Shown: piece by piece, positions 16,886 to 25,807 of the stretch
How the letters are laid out: the number at the start of each line of letters is the position of its first letter
Numbering within the stretch: position 1 is the stretch's first letter
Assembly: GCA_905210995.1 (NCBI GenBank)
Contig: CAJLZE010000019.1
Coordinates: 1 to 32,023, forward strand
Origin: an uncultured Anaerotruncus sp.
GTDB taxonomy: Bacteria > Bacillota > Clostridia > Oscillospirales > CAG-272
Reading direction: 5' to 3'
DNA length: 32,023 bases
Translations under genes and position numbers: made by a program
The notes under the pieces: generated by a model
Databases searched by the model: none
The model's input: only the letters and a program-made list of their open reading frames with translations
What the model was told of the DNA's origin: nothing

Positions 16886-16945
16886 TTACTCATTCTTTCT
16901 CGTTTTCTTATAAAAACGAAAAGACCGAAAGGCAGGGATCTGACA

Positions 16946-17611
16946 ATGGCATCTGTACTCGACGGAAAAAAGCTCGTAGCCATCGGCGACTCGCTCATTC
17001 ACGGCAACAAGCTGGGCCCCGACGCAACATGGGTCAATAAGCTTGCGGCACGCCACGGAATGACATGCCTCAACTACGGCATAAACGGCAACCCGGTCGC
17101 AAAGACCGACAGCGAGCCGACGCACCGGCATCCCCCGATGTGCGTGCGCTATGCCGACATGGAGAACGGCGCGGATTACGTCGTCGTGCTCGGCGGAGCA
17201 AACGACAGACGGCTCGATGTCCCGCTCGGCGATCCCGCACTGCGTGCCGACCGCTCATACCGCGACATTACGACGTTTTACGGAGCGCTCAACACCCTCA
17301 TTGCGGGACTGACCGAAAAATATCCCAAAGCAAAGCTTCTTTTGCTTACCAACTACGACCGTTGGGCAAGCAAAAACAAGCTGGGGCTCTGCGACGTCGC
17401 GTACGTCGACGCGATGATAGAGGTCGCAGCACTCTGGGCGATCCCCTGCTTTGATAACTACCGCGCAAGCGGCATATCCTTCCGCAATCCGGCACAGCTC
17501 CCGTGGATCGACGAGGGGCTCGTCCTCGGCATCGGCGAGAACCACCACTTCTCCGCCGAGGCATACGACTGGCTGCTGAACAAATACGAAAAACTGCTCG
17601 AGGCACTATGA
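16946..17611 (+). CDS. SGNH/GDSL-family hydrolase
   Basis: A 221-residue esterase-like protein. The SGNH blocks are visible: block I GDSLIHG with nucleophile S16, block II around GINGN (G45-N49), block III GGAND with N86, and block V around ENHHFS with the catalytic histidine at about 200-201. In block V the usual Asp before the His is replaced by Glu/Asn, which is common in some subgroups. There is no signal peptide, so it should be cytosolic. It could deacetylate a sugar, fitting the neighbouring sulfatase and solute-binding protein, but the substrate cannot be read from the sequence. The start was set at the ATG at 16946 since the open frame upstream runs through the promoter. Confidence 0.88.
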   Translation: MASVLDGKKLVAIGDSLIHGNKLGPDATWVNKLAARHGMTCLNYGINGNPVAKTDSEPTHRHPPMCVRYADMENGADYVVVLGGANDRRLDVPLGDPALRADRSYRDITTFYGALNTLIAGLTEKYPKAKLLLLTNYDRWASKNKLGLCDVAYVDAMIEVAALWAIPCFDNYRASGISFRNPAQLPWIDEGLVLGIGENHHFSAEAYDWLLNKYEKLLEAL

Positions 17612-17612
17612 A

Positions 17613-17663
17613 AAAAACGGGGCGTTAAAAAACTCAAAGTGAGTTTTTTAACGCCCCGTTTTT
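17613..17663. terminator. two-way terminator between SGNH hydrolase and MATE genes
   Basis: A perfect 23-bp stem (17613-17635 with 17641-17663) and a 5-nt AAAGT loop. The arms start in five A and end in five T, so the hairpin terminates in both directions. It begins 2 nt after the SGNH stop codon and lies 25 bp after the convergent MATE gene. Confidence 0.93.
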
Positions 17664-17687
17664 ATTCGATCATTCACCGGTACATTC

Positions 17688-19100
17688 TCATTCGTCCCCC
17701 GACGAGTTGAGCTCGCGCTCCACCGTCGCAGCACCGTCCTCAGCCTCAAGCCTGCGCTTCGTTTTTGCAAATATGATGCGGTAGCACACATAAGCAGCAA
17801 GAGTGGTGAGGAACCACGAGATCGGGAACGAAATATAAATGGATTCGAGCGTTCCGACCGCCCGGAAGACGGTGGCAATCCATACGACGCGGAAGACGCA
17901 CGCGCCGATGAGAGAAACGATCATCGACGTCATTGACGCGCCGAGACCGCGCAGAGTACCGGACATGACCTCCATCGTTCCGCAAAGAAAATACGGGACG
18001 CCCATATAAAGCAGGCGTATCATGCCGTACTTTATGACCTCCTCGTCGGAGCGCGCAAAGATAGAGAGCAGCTCGGGACCCGCGGCATAGCAGCCGGCGC
18101 CTATTATGATGCCGACTATGCTGACAAGTATCATGCAGTCGCGGCAAGACTTGCGTATGCGTCCGAGCTTATGACCGCCGAGGTTCTGACCGGTAAACGT
18201 CAGCGCCGCATGATAAAATGAGTTCTGCGCGATATAGATAAGGCCGTCGACATTGGCGCCCGCGCCGTTTCCGGCTACTATCGCGGCATTGCCGAAGGAA
18301 TTGATCGAGGACTGGATTATAACGTTGGAGAAGGAGAAGAGCACGCTCTGCACTCCGGCGGGAAGACCGATGCGGAGTATCTTGCCGAGCTTTTCCTTCT
18401 TTATGTAGAGCCTTGAAATATCAAGACGGCAGCAATTGTCGAGACGGCAGAGCAGACGCACGGTGAGGAACGCCGAAAGATACTGCGAGATTATCGTCGC
18501 AGCCGCAACTCCCCATACATCGCGGAAGACGAAAACGAGGATGATATTCATAACGACGTTGACGGCGCCGGATATGACGAGGAATATGAGCGGGTTCTTC
18601 GTATCTCCGTTTGCGCGGAGGATGGACGTACCGTAGTTGTACACCATCTGCGCGGGAATGCCGAGGAAGATTATCTTCATATACCGCGTGGACTGTTCGA
18701 TGCACTCGTCAACGGTACCCATGATCTCGAGCAGCGGCTTGCAGGCAAAAAAGCCGAACACGGCAACAATAAGACCGAGAATGCAGCTAAGCGTTATCGC
18801 AGTCTGCACGGTGTCGTGCGCATCGTCGAATCTGCGTGAGCCGAGCGCGTGCGAAACAGCCACCGACGCGCCGACGGAAAGACCGATGAAAAGTCCGGTT
18901 ATGAGGTTTGAGAGCGAGCCGGTCGAGCTGACCGCACCGAGCGCGTCTCTGCCTATCAGCCAGCCGACGACAGCCGAATCCGACGCATTGTATAAAAACT
19001 GAAGGACCCCCGTCGCCATGACCGGAAGGGTGAAAAGAAGGATGCTCTTCGTAAGCGGGCCTTCGAGAAAGTCTATCTCTTTCTTTTTTGTTCGGGACAT
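17688..19100 (-). CDS. MATE family efflux transporter
   Basis: A 470-residue inner-membrane protein with about twelve hydrophobic segments arranged as two similar halves, as in MATE drug/sodium antiporters. The first half starts LTKSILLFTLPVMATGVLQFLYNASDSAVVGWLIG, a typical MATE opening. GSRRFDDAHDTVQTAI follows at about 87-102 in the first cytoplasmic loop, and GNGAGANVDGL marks helix seven of the second half. The closest type appears to be the DinF/MepA-like bacterial group; the substrate is unknown. GGAG lies 6 nt before the ATG at 19100. It is a single-gene unit with its own promoter and a shared terminator. Confidence 0.94.
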   Translation of the reverse strand: MSRTKKKEIDFLEGPLTKSILLFTLPVMATGVLQFLYNASDSAVVGWLIGRDALGAVSSTGSLSNLITGLFIGLSVGASVAVSHALGSRRFDDAHDTVQTAITLSCILGLIVAVFGFFACKPLLEIMGTVDECIEQSTRYMKIIFLGIPAQMVYNYGTSILRANGDTKNPLIFLVISGAVNVVMNIILVFVFRDVWGVAAATIISQYLSAFLTVRLLCRLDNCCRLDISRLYIKKEKLGKILRIGLPAGVQSVLFSFSNVIIQSSINSFGNAAIVAGNGAGANVDGLIYIAQNSFYHAALTFTGQNLGGHKLGRIRKSCRDCMILVSIVGIIIGAGCYAAGPELLSIFARSDEEVIKYGMIRLLYMGVPYFLCGTMEVMSGTLRGLGASMTSMIVSLIGACVFRVVWIATVFRAVGTLESIYISFPISWFLTTLAAYVCYRIIFAKTKRRLEAEDGAATVERELNSSGDE

Positions 19101-19153
19101 GATCTACTCCGTTTCAAGTGCTGAGGTCCGCAGAGCGACCGCAGACCATTATA

Positions 19154-19181
19154 ATTATAGCGATTCGGGCAGGAAAGTCAA
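19154..19181 (-). promoter_or_regulatory. promoter of the MATE gene
   Basis: Minus-strand TTGACT (19176-19181), 16-bp spacer, TATAAT (19154-19159), followed by a second overlapping TATAAT. The leader is about 47 nt. Confidence 0.8.
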
Positions 19182-19221
19182 GTATTTTCGGTTTGTTTGA
19201 GGAAATATTAAAATATAAGTG

Positions 19222-19250
19222 TGGAAACGGGCGCGGGAATATGCTATAAT
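19222..19250 (+). promoter_or_regulatory. promoter of the GNAT-to-ABC exporter unit
   Basis: An extended -10, TGC plus TATAAT (19245-19250), with a weak -35 TGGAAA (19222-19227) at 17 bp. The 17-nt core AATATGCTATAATATAA recurs exactly in the promoter at 26190-26218. Confidence 0.7.
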
Positions 19251-19280
19251 ATAACGGAATAACGAAAGAGGCTTTATCGG

Positions 19281-20018
19281 ATGGAGAACTTCGGGATAGT
19301 ATCGGCTCCCGCGCGCGAATGCGCCGTCGACACGGCTGACATCTGGCGCGAGTGCTTTCCCGCCTCCGACGCAGAGAGGGACGCGCGACTTTTCACGACT
19401 CTCGGCGGAGCCGTAACGCTGTTTATCACTGCGGGCGGCACTGCGGCGGGGATGTGCCATCTTGTCCCGGTGCGCGCGGGCGCTCTCGGCGGCTGCTATC
19501 TTTTTGCCGTCGGCGTGCGTGAAAAATACCGCGGCATGGGCGGCTTTCGCCTGCTATGCCGTGCGGCGGAGGAATACGCGCGCCGCGAGGGGCTTGACTT
19601 TCTTACCCTCGTGCCCGCCGATGCACGGCTCGACGCCACATATCGGCGCTTCGGCTATCGCGGGAATGTCGGCGTACCGCGCTTTGAGATCCGCGAGCCC
19701 GCGGGACTTGTCCCCGACCGCGGTGCGCCGCCGCACGTCCCGTCTCCCGCAGATCCTTTGGCGGTCGTGCCGTCGGACGGCTTTATCGCATACCTCGCCG
19801 TGACATACGGCGGTTATCGCCTCGGCGATACGTATCTCATCTGCGGCGATGAAAAGGACGGCTCAAGACCGGTGTACGCATGTATTGCGGACGGCGAGCG
19901 CCCGCGCTCCCTCACACGTGTGACGTGCGGTGCGCACGGGCTCGTTCTCCCTCTCACGCCCGCAGCCGGGCGGCTTTGCGGCGCGGCGGAATATTACTGC
20001 TCTATGGGCGAGGACTGA
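19281..20018 (+). CDS. GNAT family N-acetyltransferase
   Basis: A 245-residue acetyl-CoA-dependent acetyltransferase. Residues about 5-140 form the GNAT fold. ADIWRECFPASDAERDARLFTTL leads into strands, then YLFAVGVREKYRGMGGFRLLCRAAEEYAR (about 72-100) is motif A with the R-x-x-G-x-G type pyrophosphate loop in the form KYRGMGG. FLTLVPADARLDATYRRFGYRG follows, the usual 'Y..fGF' end. The last third (about 160-245) is beta-rich and less conserved, which suggests a second, degenerate domain. Substrate unknown. GAAAGAGG lies about 9 nt before the ATG. It starts a tight five-gene unit, 29 bp before the DJ-1-like gene. Confidence 0.88.
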   Translation: MENFGIVSAPARECAVDTADIWRECFPASDAERDARLFTTLGGAVTLFITAGGTAAGMCHLVPVRAGALGGCYLFAVGVREKYRGMGGFRLLCRAAEEYARREGLDFLTLVPADARLDATYRRFGYRGNVGVPRFEIREPAGLVPDRGAPPHVPSPADPLAVVPSDGFIAYLAVTYGGYRLGDTYLICGDEKDGSRPVYACIADGERPRSLTRVTCGAHGLVLPLTPAAGRLCGAAEYYCSMGED

Positions 20019-20047
20019 TATACAGAAAGAATAAGGAAGTGATCGCA

Positions 20048-20587
20048 ATGATATTTTTGTTTCTTGCAAACGGATTCGAAGAAGTTGAGGCTCTGGCGCC
20101 TCTTGACATCCTGCGCCGCGCGGGTAAGGAAGTAACGACCGTCGGCATCGGCGGCAGCCTCATCACCGGCGCACACGGGATAACCGTCCGCGCCGACACG
20201 ACCGACGCGGAGCTTAAGCTTCACGACATCGAGGCGGTGATACTCCCCGGCGGGATGCCCGGAGCCTCAAACCTCGACGCCTCGCCCGTCGTTGACGCGG
20301 CGCTTGCCGCAGCCGACAAAGCGGGAGCATATCTCTGCGCAATATGCGCGGCGCCCATGGTGCTCGGCAGACGCGGCTATCTCGAGGGGCACAGGGCGAC
20401 CTGCTACCCCGGCTTTGAGGGCGAGCTGCGCGGTGCGACCGTTTCGGACAGGCGCGTCGTTACCGACGGGCACCGCATAACCGCAGCCGGAATGGGCGTT
20501 GCCGTCGAATTCGGGCTTGCGATAACGGCGGCTCTCTGCGGTGAAAAGAAAGCGGCGGCGATACGCACCGGCATAATAGGCGACTGA
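20048..20587 (+). CDS. DJ-1/PfpI (ThiJ) family protein
   Basis: A 179-residue cytosolic protein of the DJ-1/YajL type. It begins MIFLFLANGFEEVEALAPLD, giving the conserved glutamate at E14. The reactive cysteine of the nucleophile elbow is C100 in LCAICAAPMVLG, and AVILPGGMPGASNL (about 64-76) is the usual oxyanion-side loop. These proteins are proposed glyoxalases or protein and metabolite repair factors; the exact role here is not known. The length matches the family. AAGGA is about 10 nt before the ATG at 20048, so the longer open frame upstream, which overlaps the GNAT gene, is not used. Confidence 0.93.
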   Translation: MIFLFLANGFEEVEALAPLDILRRAGKEVTTVGIGGSLITGAHGITVRADTTDAELKLHDIEAVILPGGMPGASNLDASPVVDAALAAADKAGAYLCAICAAPMVLGRRGYLEGHRATCYPGFEGELRGATVSDRRVVTDGHRITAAGMGVAVEFGLAITAALCGEKKAAAIRTGIIGD

Positions 20588-20619
20588 CCGACATTCAACA
20601 TTCCGATTACCGAAAGGCG

Positions 20620-21720
20620 GTGGACAGCACGGACGAACAGAAAAATATCCCCCCGCGCCCGCACGCGGTAAGGCCGGCAAACGGCAGAAGGCCCGCGTCC
20701 GGCAATCCGCCCGCCGGCGGTGTGCCCGCACCGGGCAAGGGAAAAAGCGACAGCCCGGCACGCCGCGGCGGAGCGCTGACGGCGCCGCTTCTGGTGTTTT
20801 GCATATTTGCGCTTCTGCTTATAGTAAGGCTGGCGGGACCCGCGGTTTTCGACCGCGACAACGAATATATCCTTCTCACCGTCGTGCAGGTGCTGATATT
20901 CATGCTGCCTGCGGCGGTCTATCTCAAAATAACGCACACGGGGCTTCACCGCCTGCGGCTGATCCCCTTCGGCGTAAATCATCTGCTCCTTGTCATATCC
21001 GCCGTGATCGCGGCGGCGTCGGGCTCGCTCCTGCTCGACTTTGCCGTATCCGGGTACGAATCGTTCTCCGAAACGTACACGCTCTACGGCGCGTTTGCCG
21101 CGACAGCCGGCAGCGGAGCGGCGCACACGGCGTATATCATCACGGCATATGCGGCGCTGCCCGCGCTGTGCGAGGAATTCGTCTTTCGCGCGATCCTCTG
21201 CGCCGAATACGAATCCGACGGCGGCAGCTTCAGCGCAGTTGTGCTGACAGCCCTGTGGTTCGCCATGCTGCACTTCGATCTGCGCTCGTTCGGAGTATAC
21301 TTCTTCTCCGGCGTACTGCTGGCGCTCACGCTCTACGCCACACGTTCGTTTTTTGCAGCCTTTGCGGTGCATTTCGGATACAACCTCGTCTCACTTTTCG
21401 GCGCGCCGCTCTGGCGCACCGTATACGATGTGGGCGGAAAAACGCTTTATTTTCTGGTGATCGGGTCTGCTCTGCTTCTCTCGCTCTTTGCATTCTGCGG
21501 CGAGAGCGCTCGCCTTTACGGCTCGTATGCCGACCGCGACCTCTCCTCCGCATACCGCACGCAGACATCCCCGCCCGAGGCTCCCGCCGGGGGGCGGCGC
21601 GACGGCGGTATCACGGGAGCCGTGCGCCGTGCGTTTGCGGGAAATATGCGGGCGTTTCTTGCCCCATCAGCGCTGCTTTGCTACCTTTTTTATGTAGCCG
21701 TCATGCTTTTTCTGAGATGA
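20620..21720 (+). CDS. CPBP family intramembrane metalloprotease
   Basis: A 366-residue membrane protein with about eight hydrophobic segments. The CPBP (CAAX protease/bacteriocin-processing) motifs are all present: EEFVFR with E185, E186 and R190, the histidine H218 in FAMLHFD, and HFGYN with H251 and N255. It should cut substrates inside the membrane. An unusual Pro/Gly/Arg-rich, probably disordered N-terminus of about 50 residues precedes the first helix. The start is uncertain: no ATG is available, and the GTG at 20620 lies only 2 nt after AAAGG, a poor distance. It sits 32 bp after the DJ-1 gene and 34 bp before mltG, so a role at the cell envelope fits. Confidence 0.88.
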   Translation: MDSTDEQKNIPPRPHAVRPANGRRPASGNPPAGGVPAPGKGKSDSPARRGGALTAPLLVFCIFALLLIVRLAGPAVFDRDNEYILLTVVQVLIFMLPAAVYLKITHTGLHRLRLIPFGVNHLLLVISAVIAAASGSLLLDFAVSGYESFSETYTLYGAFAATAGSGAAHTAYIITAYAALPALCEEFVFRAILCAEYESDGGSFSAVVLTALWFAMLHFDLRSFGVYFFSGVLLALTLYATRSFFAAFAVHFGYNLVSLFGAPLWRTVYDVGGKTLYFLVIGSALLLSLFAFCGESARLYGSYADRDLSSAYRTQTSPPEAPAGGRRDGGITGAVRRAFAGNMRAFLAPSALLCYLFYVAVMLFLR

Positions 21721-21754
21721 CCCTTATGAATCCTTATGAAAGGAACTGTGTGAA

Positions 21755-22969
21755 TTGAATATTTTCGGAAAACAGAACGCAAAAAAGCTTCCGCCCGAGG
21801 CGCGGAACGATCAACCCGACGATCTTGCCGGAAAGCCGGGGTACACCGAAACGGCAAGCACCATAATGGCGGTGCTCAAGACCGTTCTCTATATCTGTTT
21901 CATCATAATCGTATCCGGCGTGCTTGCCTATTTTGCGATAAGCTTTGCCAACGACGTGTACGCCTTTGTGAAGGACAGCGAGGAGGTCGAGGTCGAGATA
22001 CCCGAATATGCCGACGCCGCCGACATATCAAAGATACTTGCCGAGGACGGCGTGATAAAATACCCGTGGCTCTTCAGGCTCTACGCCAAGCTCAAGCACG
22101 TTGACAGAAACATTGCGGACAACCCGGAGAAATACGCATTCGTCGCGGGCGTTCACACCGTCAACGGCATGATGAACTATGACGAGCTGCTGATAAGCCT
22201 GCGCCCCAAGAGCACGCGAACGACAAAGCGCCTGACAATTCCCGAGGGCTACAACGTCGAGGATATAATCACGCTTTTCGTGTCAAACGGTATCGGCACG
22301 CGCGAGGGCTTTATCGAGGCTATAAACAACGCCGAATACGACTATGACTTCGTAGCCGCCATAGACATGAGCGACGGGCGCCGCGCCTATCGCCTTGAGG
22401 GATATCTCTACCCCGACACCTACGATTTTTACACCGACAACGACGAGGAATATTATATCAAAAAGCTGCTCGCCAGATTTGACGAGGTATACAGCAAGCA
22501 GCTGCGCGAATACACCGAGGAGAGCGGCTTTACCGTTGACGAGATCGTAACGATCGCCTCCATAATCGAAAAGGAAGCGTATTACGCCTCCGACTTCGAC
22601 AAGGTATCGGCTGTAATACACAACCGCCTCAAAAAGCCCGACGCCTTCCCTCGGCTCGAATGCGACGCGACGACGGTATACGCATGGCTCGTCGCCAAAG
22701 GCGAAAAGCCTGCCGACCTTACGGCGGAGCAGCTCAATTTCGACAGCCCCTACAACACCTATGTCGCCAAGGGACTGCCCCCCGGAGCAATATGCAACCC
22801 CTCTTATCAGGCGCTGACCTGCGCCATATCTCCCGACTCCGAAAGCTCGAACTACTTCTTTGTGACCGACACCAACCGCTTTATGCTCTATGCCGAGACA
22901 CGCGCGGGGCACGAACGCAACGTTGCGCTCGTAAAGCAGCACCGCGAGCAGGAAGCCGCGGGACACTGA
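21755..22969 (+). CDS. mltG: endolytic murein transglycosylase MltG
   Basis: A 404-residue envelope protein that cuts nascent glycan strands of peptidoglycan and helps end their elongation. Order: a cytosolic tail (1-35), one transmembrane helix (about 38-66), a LysM-like region (about 75-160, ending RLTIPEGYNVEDII), then the YceG catalytic domain. The catalytic glutamate is E272 in ASIIEKEA, matching E. coli Glu218, followed by VIHNRLKK and PRLECDATTVYA. The C-terminal KGLPPGAICNPSYQAL block is intact. The start codon is TTG at 21755, supported by AAAGGA about 10 nt upstream and by the lack of an alternative before the membrane helix. Confidence 0.95.
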   Translation: MNIFGKQNAKKLPPEARNDQPDDLAGKPGYTETASTIMAVLKTVLYICFIIIVSGVLAYFAISFANDVYAFVKDSEEVEVEIPEYADAADISKILAEDGVIKYPWLFRLYAKLKHVDRNIADNPEKYAFVAGVHTVNGMMNYDELLISLRPKSTRTTKRLTIPEGYNVEDIITLFVSNGIGTREGFIEAINNAEYDYDFVAAIDMSDGRRAYRLEGYLYPDTYDFYTDNDEEYYIKKLLARFDEVYSKQLREYTEESGFTVDEIVTIASIIEKEAYYASDFDKVSAVIHNRLKKPDAFPRLECDATTVYAWLVAKGEKPADLTAEQLNFDSPYNTYVAKGLPPGAICNPSYQALTCAISPDSESSNYFFVTDTNRFMLYAETRAGHERNVALVKQHREQEAAGH

Positions 22970-23008
22970 TAAAAAACGACAACAGAAGGATAAAGGAACC
23001 GACACGGA

Positions 23009-24757
23009 ATGCTTAAAAGATTTATCGCGTATTACAAGCCTCACAAATTCATGTTTGCGATGGATATGCTCGCATCGCTCATGATCTCCGTCATCGGCAT
23101 GGTCTACCCGATAGTGACACGCCGAATGCTCAACGATCTCATACCGAACAAAAAATTCCGCGCCGTCGTGTTTGCGGGCCTCATAGTGCTCGGGCTGTAT
23201 GTGCTGCGTCTTCTGCTGCGCTATTTCGTGCAGTATTACGGTCACATGGTCGGCACTGCGATGCAGGCACAGATGCGCCGCGATATGTTTGCGCACCTCG
23301 AACGGCTGCCTTTCTCGTTCTACGACGACAACGAGACCGGCAAGATCATGACCCGCCTGACGAGCGACCTCTTTGATATCTGCGAGCTTGCGCACCACGG
23401 GCCCGAAAACCTCATAATCAGCACGGTGATGATAATCGGCTCCTTCATCTACCTCTGCACGATCAATATCTGGCTGACACTCATCATTTTCGCCTGCGTG
23501 CCTCTGCTTCTGTTTGTTTCGATGCGCCTGCGCCGCCGCATGCGCGATGCGTTTGCCGACCGGCGCAAGAGCAACGCTGTGATAAACGCCGCGATAGAAA
23601 GCAGCATTTCGGGCATCCGCGTAACAAAGGCATATACAAACGCGGAAAAGGAAATGGAAAAGTTCGAGGTCGGCAACAGCCAGTTCGTTGATGCCTGCCG
23701 CCGCGCATACCGCGCAATGGCTGCGTTCCATTCCACATCCTCGTTCATCACAGACGTTTTCAACGTCATAATCCTCATCGCGGGCGGCATATTCCTTTAT
23801 GCCGGAAAGATCGACTTTGCCGATTACTCCGCTTTTATCGTTTCCGTCAACCTCTTTATATCCCCGATAACGACCCTCATAAACTTCATGGAGCAGTACC
23901 AAAACGGCGTCACCGGCTTTGAGCGCTTCTGCGAGATCATGGACGTCGAACCCGAAAAGGAAGCGCCGGACGCGCGCGATATCGGGCGCGCCGAGGGCGA
24001 CATCGCGCTTGAAAACGTTGAATTTTCGTATGAGTCGCACGACCCCGACGTTCAGTCTGCCGAGGTACTTCACGGAGTCAGCCTGCACATACCCAAGGGC
24101 AGCACGCTGGCGCTCGTGGGACCGTCCGGCGGCGGCAAGACCACGATATGCCACCTGATCCCGCATTTTTATCCGCTGAACGGCGGAAGGATCACCGTTG
24201 ACGGCAACGACATAAACGGCATAACGCTCGATTCGCTGCGCCGCAATATCGGTATCGTGCAGCAGGATGTGTTTCTTTTCAACGGCTCGATACGCGACAA
24301 CATACTTTACGGCAGACTTGACGCGACCGAGGAGGAAGTGGAAGAAGCGGCACGGCGCGCCAACATACACGACTGGGTGATGACGCTCGAGCACGGCTAC
24401 GACACCGAAATAGGCGAGCGCGGCGTCCGTCTTTCGGGCGGTCAGAAGCAGCGCCTCAGCATAGCGCGCGTATTCCTCAAGGATCCCGCGATACTTATAC
24501 TTGACGAGGCGACCTCGGCGCTCGACAACACGACCGAGATACTTATCCAGCAGGCTCTTGACGAGCTTTGCCGCGGGCGCACGACAATTGTCGTGGCTCA
24601 CCGCCTTTCGACGATACGCAGCGCGGACATGATCGCCGTGATATCCGACGGCAGGGTCGCCGAGGAGGGCACGCACGAGGAGCTTATGAAAAAGGACGGC
24701 GTATACGCCGGGCTGTACCGCCTCCAGTTCCGCGACAGCGACAGACTCGTTGTATGA
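23009..24757 (+). CDS. ABC exporter (fused membrane and ATPase domains)
   Basis: A 582-residue half-transporter that would work as a dimer, of the MsbA/BmrA/LmrA type. The membrane domain (about 1-310) has six hydrophobic segments. The ATPase domain has Walker A GPSGGGKT (371-378), Q-loop IVQQD (416-420), signature LSGGQ (475-479), Walker B ILILDE (495-500) and switch H531. All catalytic residues are intact. Only one exporter gene is present, so a homodimer is likely. Substrate may be lipid or drug; sequence does not say. AAAGGA lies about 11 nt before the ATG. It closes the five-gene unit, 39 bp after mltG. Confidence 0.94.
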   Translation: MLKRFIAYYKPHKFMFAMDMLASLMISVIGMVYPIVTRRMLNDLIPNKKFRAVVFAGLIVLGLYVLRLLLRYFVQYYGHMVGTAMQAQMRRDMFAHLERLPFSFYDDNETGKIMTRLTSDLFDICELAHHGPENLIISTVMIIGSFIYLCTINIWLTLIIFACVPLLLFVSMRLRRRMRDAFADRRKSNAVINAAIESSISGIRVTKAYTNAEKEMEKFEVGNSQFVDACRRAYRAMAAFHSTSSFITDVFNVIILIAGGIFLYAGKIDFADYSAFIVSVNLFISPITTLINFMEQYQNGVTGFERFCEIMDVEPEKEAPDARDIGRAEGDIALENVEFSYESHDPDVQSAEVLHGVSLHIPKGSTLALVGPSGGGKTTICHLIPHFYPLNGGRITVDGNDINGITLDSLRRNIGIVQQDVFLFNGSIRDNILYGRLDATEEEVEEAARRANIHDWVMTLEHGYDTEIGERGVRLSGGQKQRLSIARVFLKDPAILILDEATSALDNTTEILIQQALDELCRGRTTIVVAHRLSTIRSADMIAVISDGRVAEEGTHEELMKKDGVYAGLYRLQFRDSDRLVV

Positions 24758-24807
24758 TAAAAGACGAGCAAAAAACGCATATGCTTTATATTATTACACG
24801 CGAAAGC

Positions 24808-24846
24808 AAGCCCGTTTTTGCCGCGTTGTAAAGCATGAACGGGCTT
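24808..24846 (+). terminator. possible terminator hairpin after the ABC exporter gene
   Basis: AAGCCCGTT (24808-24816) pairs perfectly with AACGGGCTT (24838-24846) across a 21-nt loop. It lies 50 bp after the exporter stop codon but has no clean T run after it, so function as a terminator is uncertain. Confidence 0.4.
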
Positions 24847-24982
24847 TGGCAGCCTTTCCTCACAAACACGGATTTGTTGAAGTGAGCGGAATATCTCATA
24901 TCCCACTCATGTTAATAAAATTGATTTAATAAGAGTCGGGTTTCGCCAACGGCGTGCTGCCGGAGCCGCAATATTTTTTCGT

Positions 24983-25026
24983 ATAATAAAGTGCTGTCGC
25001 GCATAAGCGCGACAGCACTTTATTAT
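24983..25026. terminator. two-way terminator between ABC exporter and sirtuin genes
   Basis: A perfect 20-bp stem (24983-25002 with 25007-25026) with an ATAA loop. The arms end in AT-rich tracts (TTTATTAT on the plus side, and the same on the minus side). It lies 5 bp beyond the sirtuin stop codon. The rest of the 275-bp gap 24758-25031 shows no gene. Confidence 0.9.
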
Positions 25027-25031
25027 TCATA

Positions 25032-25757
25032 TCACAGGCGTTCAACGACGCTCTCGAGCACATCCTCGATCGGATCGCGGATCACCGTCTCCGCATATCC
25101 GTCGTACGGCGTGGGCGTTTTATTGATTATTATGAGGTGGTCTCCCTCATAAAGCCCCACGAGTGACGCCGCAGGCTGAACGGTGAGCGACGTTCCGCCG
25201 ACTATGAGCACATCGGCTGCTGATATAGCTTCCTCCGCGCGGCTCCACGCCTCGCCGTCAAGGCATTCACCGTAAAGCACGACATCGGGACGCACGAGCG
25301 CACCGCACGCCTCGCAGCGCGGCACACCGGTGCTTTCGGTGATATACGCGAGCGGATATCTCCTGCCGCACCGCACACAATAATTGCGCATGACCGACCC
25401 GTGAAGCTCTATGACGTTCACGCTGCCCGCAGCCTGATGCAGACCGTCTATGTTCTGCGTAACGACCGCCGTAAGTTTTCCGCGCCGCTCAAGCTCGGCA
25501 AGCGCCCTGTGCGCTCCGTTCGGCGCGGCGTCGGGATATATCATGTGCGTTCTGTAATACCCGAAAAACTTTTCGGGCTGCACCGCAAGGCACCTGCGGC
25601 TGAGAAGCTCCTCGGGCGGCTCGCCCTCATAGCTTGTGCCGTAAAGACCGTCCCCGCCGCGGAAATCCGGTATTCCGCTGCCTGTCGAAACGCCCGCGCC
25701 GCCGAAAAACACGATGCGGCGGCTCTCATCAATCCACTGCTGCAATTCTTCGTACAT
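25032..25757 (-). CDS. NAD-dependent protein deacylase (sirtuin, SIR2 family)
   Basis: A 241-residue sirtuin, which removes acyl groups from protein lysines using NAD+. The NAD site GAGVSTGSGIPDFR spans 20-33, TQNIDGLH is at 100-107, and the catalytic histidine is H119 in ELHGSV. The structural zinc site is complete with C127, C130, C148 and C151. GGTSLTVQPAA near 207 is the usual closing loop. The ATG at 25757 has GGGGAGGA about 9 nt upstream; the longer frame to 25811 runs into the adjacent repeat and is rejected. Codon use is of the left-hand type (Ile mostly ATA/ATC), so this is the last gene before the composition change. Confidence 0.95.
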   Translation of the reverse strand: MYEELQQWIDESRRIVFFGGAGVSTGSGIPDFRGGDGLYGTSYEGEPPEELLSRRCLAVQPEKFFGYYRTHMIYPDAAPNGAHRALAELERRGKLTAVVTQNIDGLHQAAGSVNVIELHGSVMRNYCVRCGRRYPLAYITESTGVPRCEACGALVRPDVVLYGECLDGEAWSRAEEAISAADVLIVGGTSLTVQPAASLVGLYEGDHLIIINKTPTPYDGYAETVIRDPIEDVLESVVERL

Positions 25758-25807
25758 CGTTGGTTTTTCCTCCCCTTTTATGCTGTTTCTGCGATAAACT
25801 GCACTAA

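Noticed and set aside
22283..24676. A 797-codon open frame on the minus strand opposite mltG and the ABC exporter
   Set aside because: It lies wholly antisense to two genes with complete motifs, has no ribosome site or family motif, and its length follows from high GC and codon bias of the true genes.
24758..25031. A tRNA or riboswitch in the gap between exporter and sirtuin
   Set aside because: Only two hairpins are seen; no cloverleaf, T-loop (GTTCRA) or known aptamer core.
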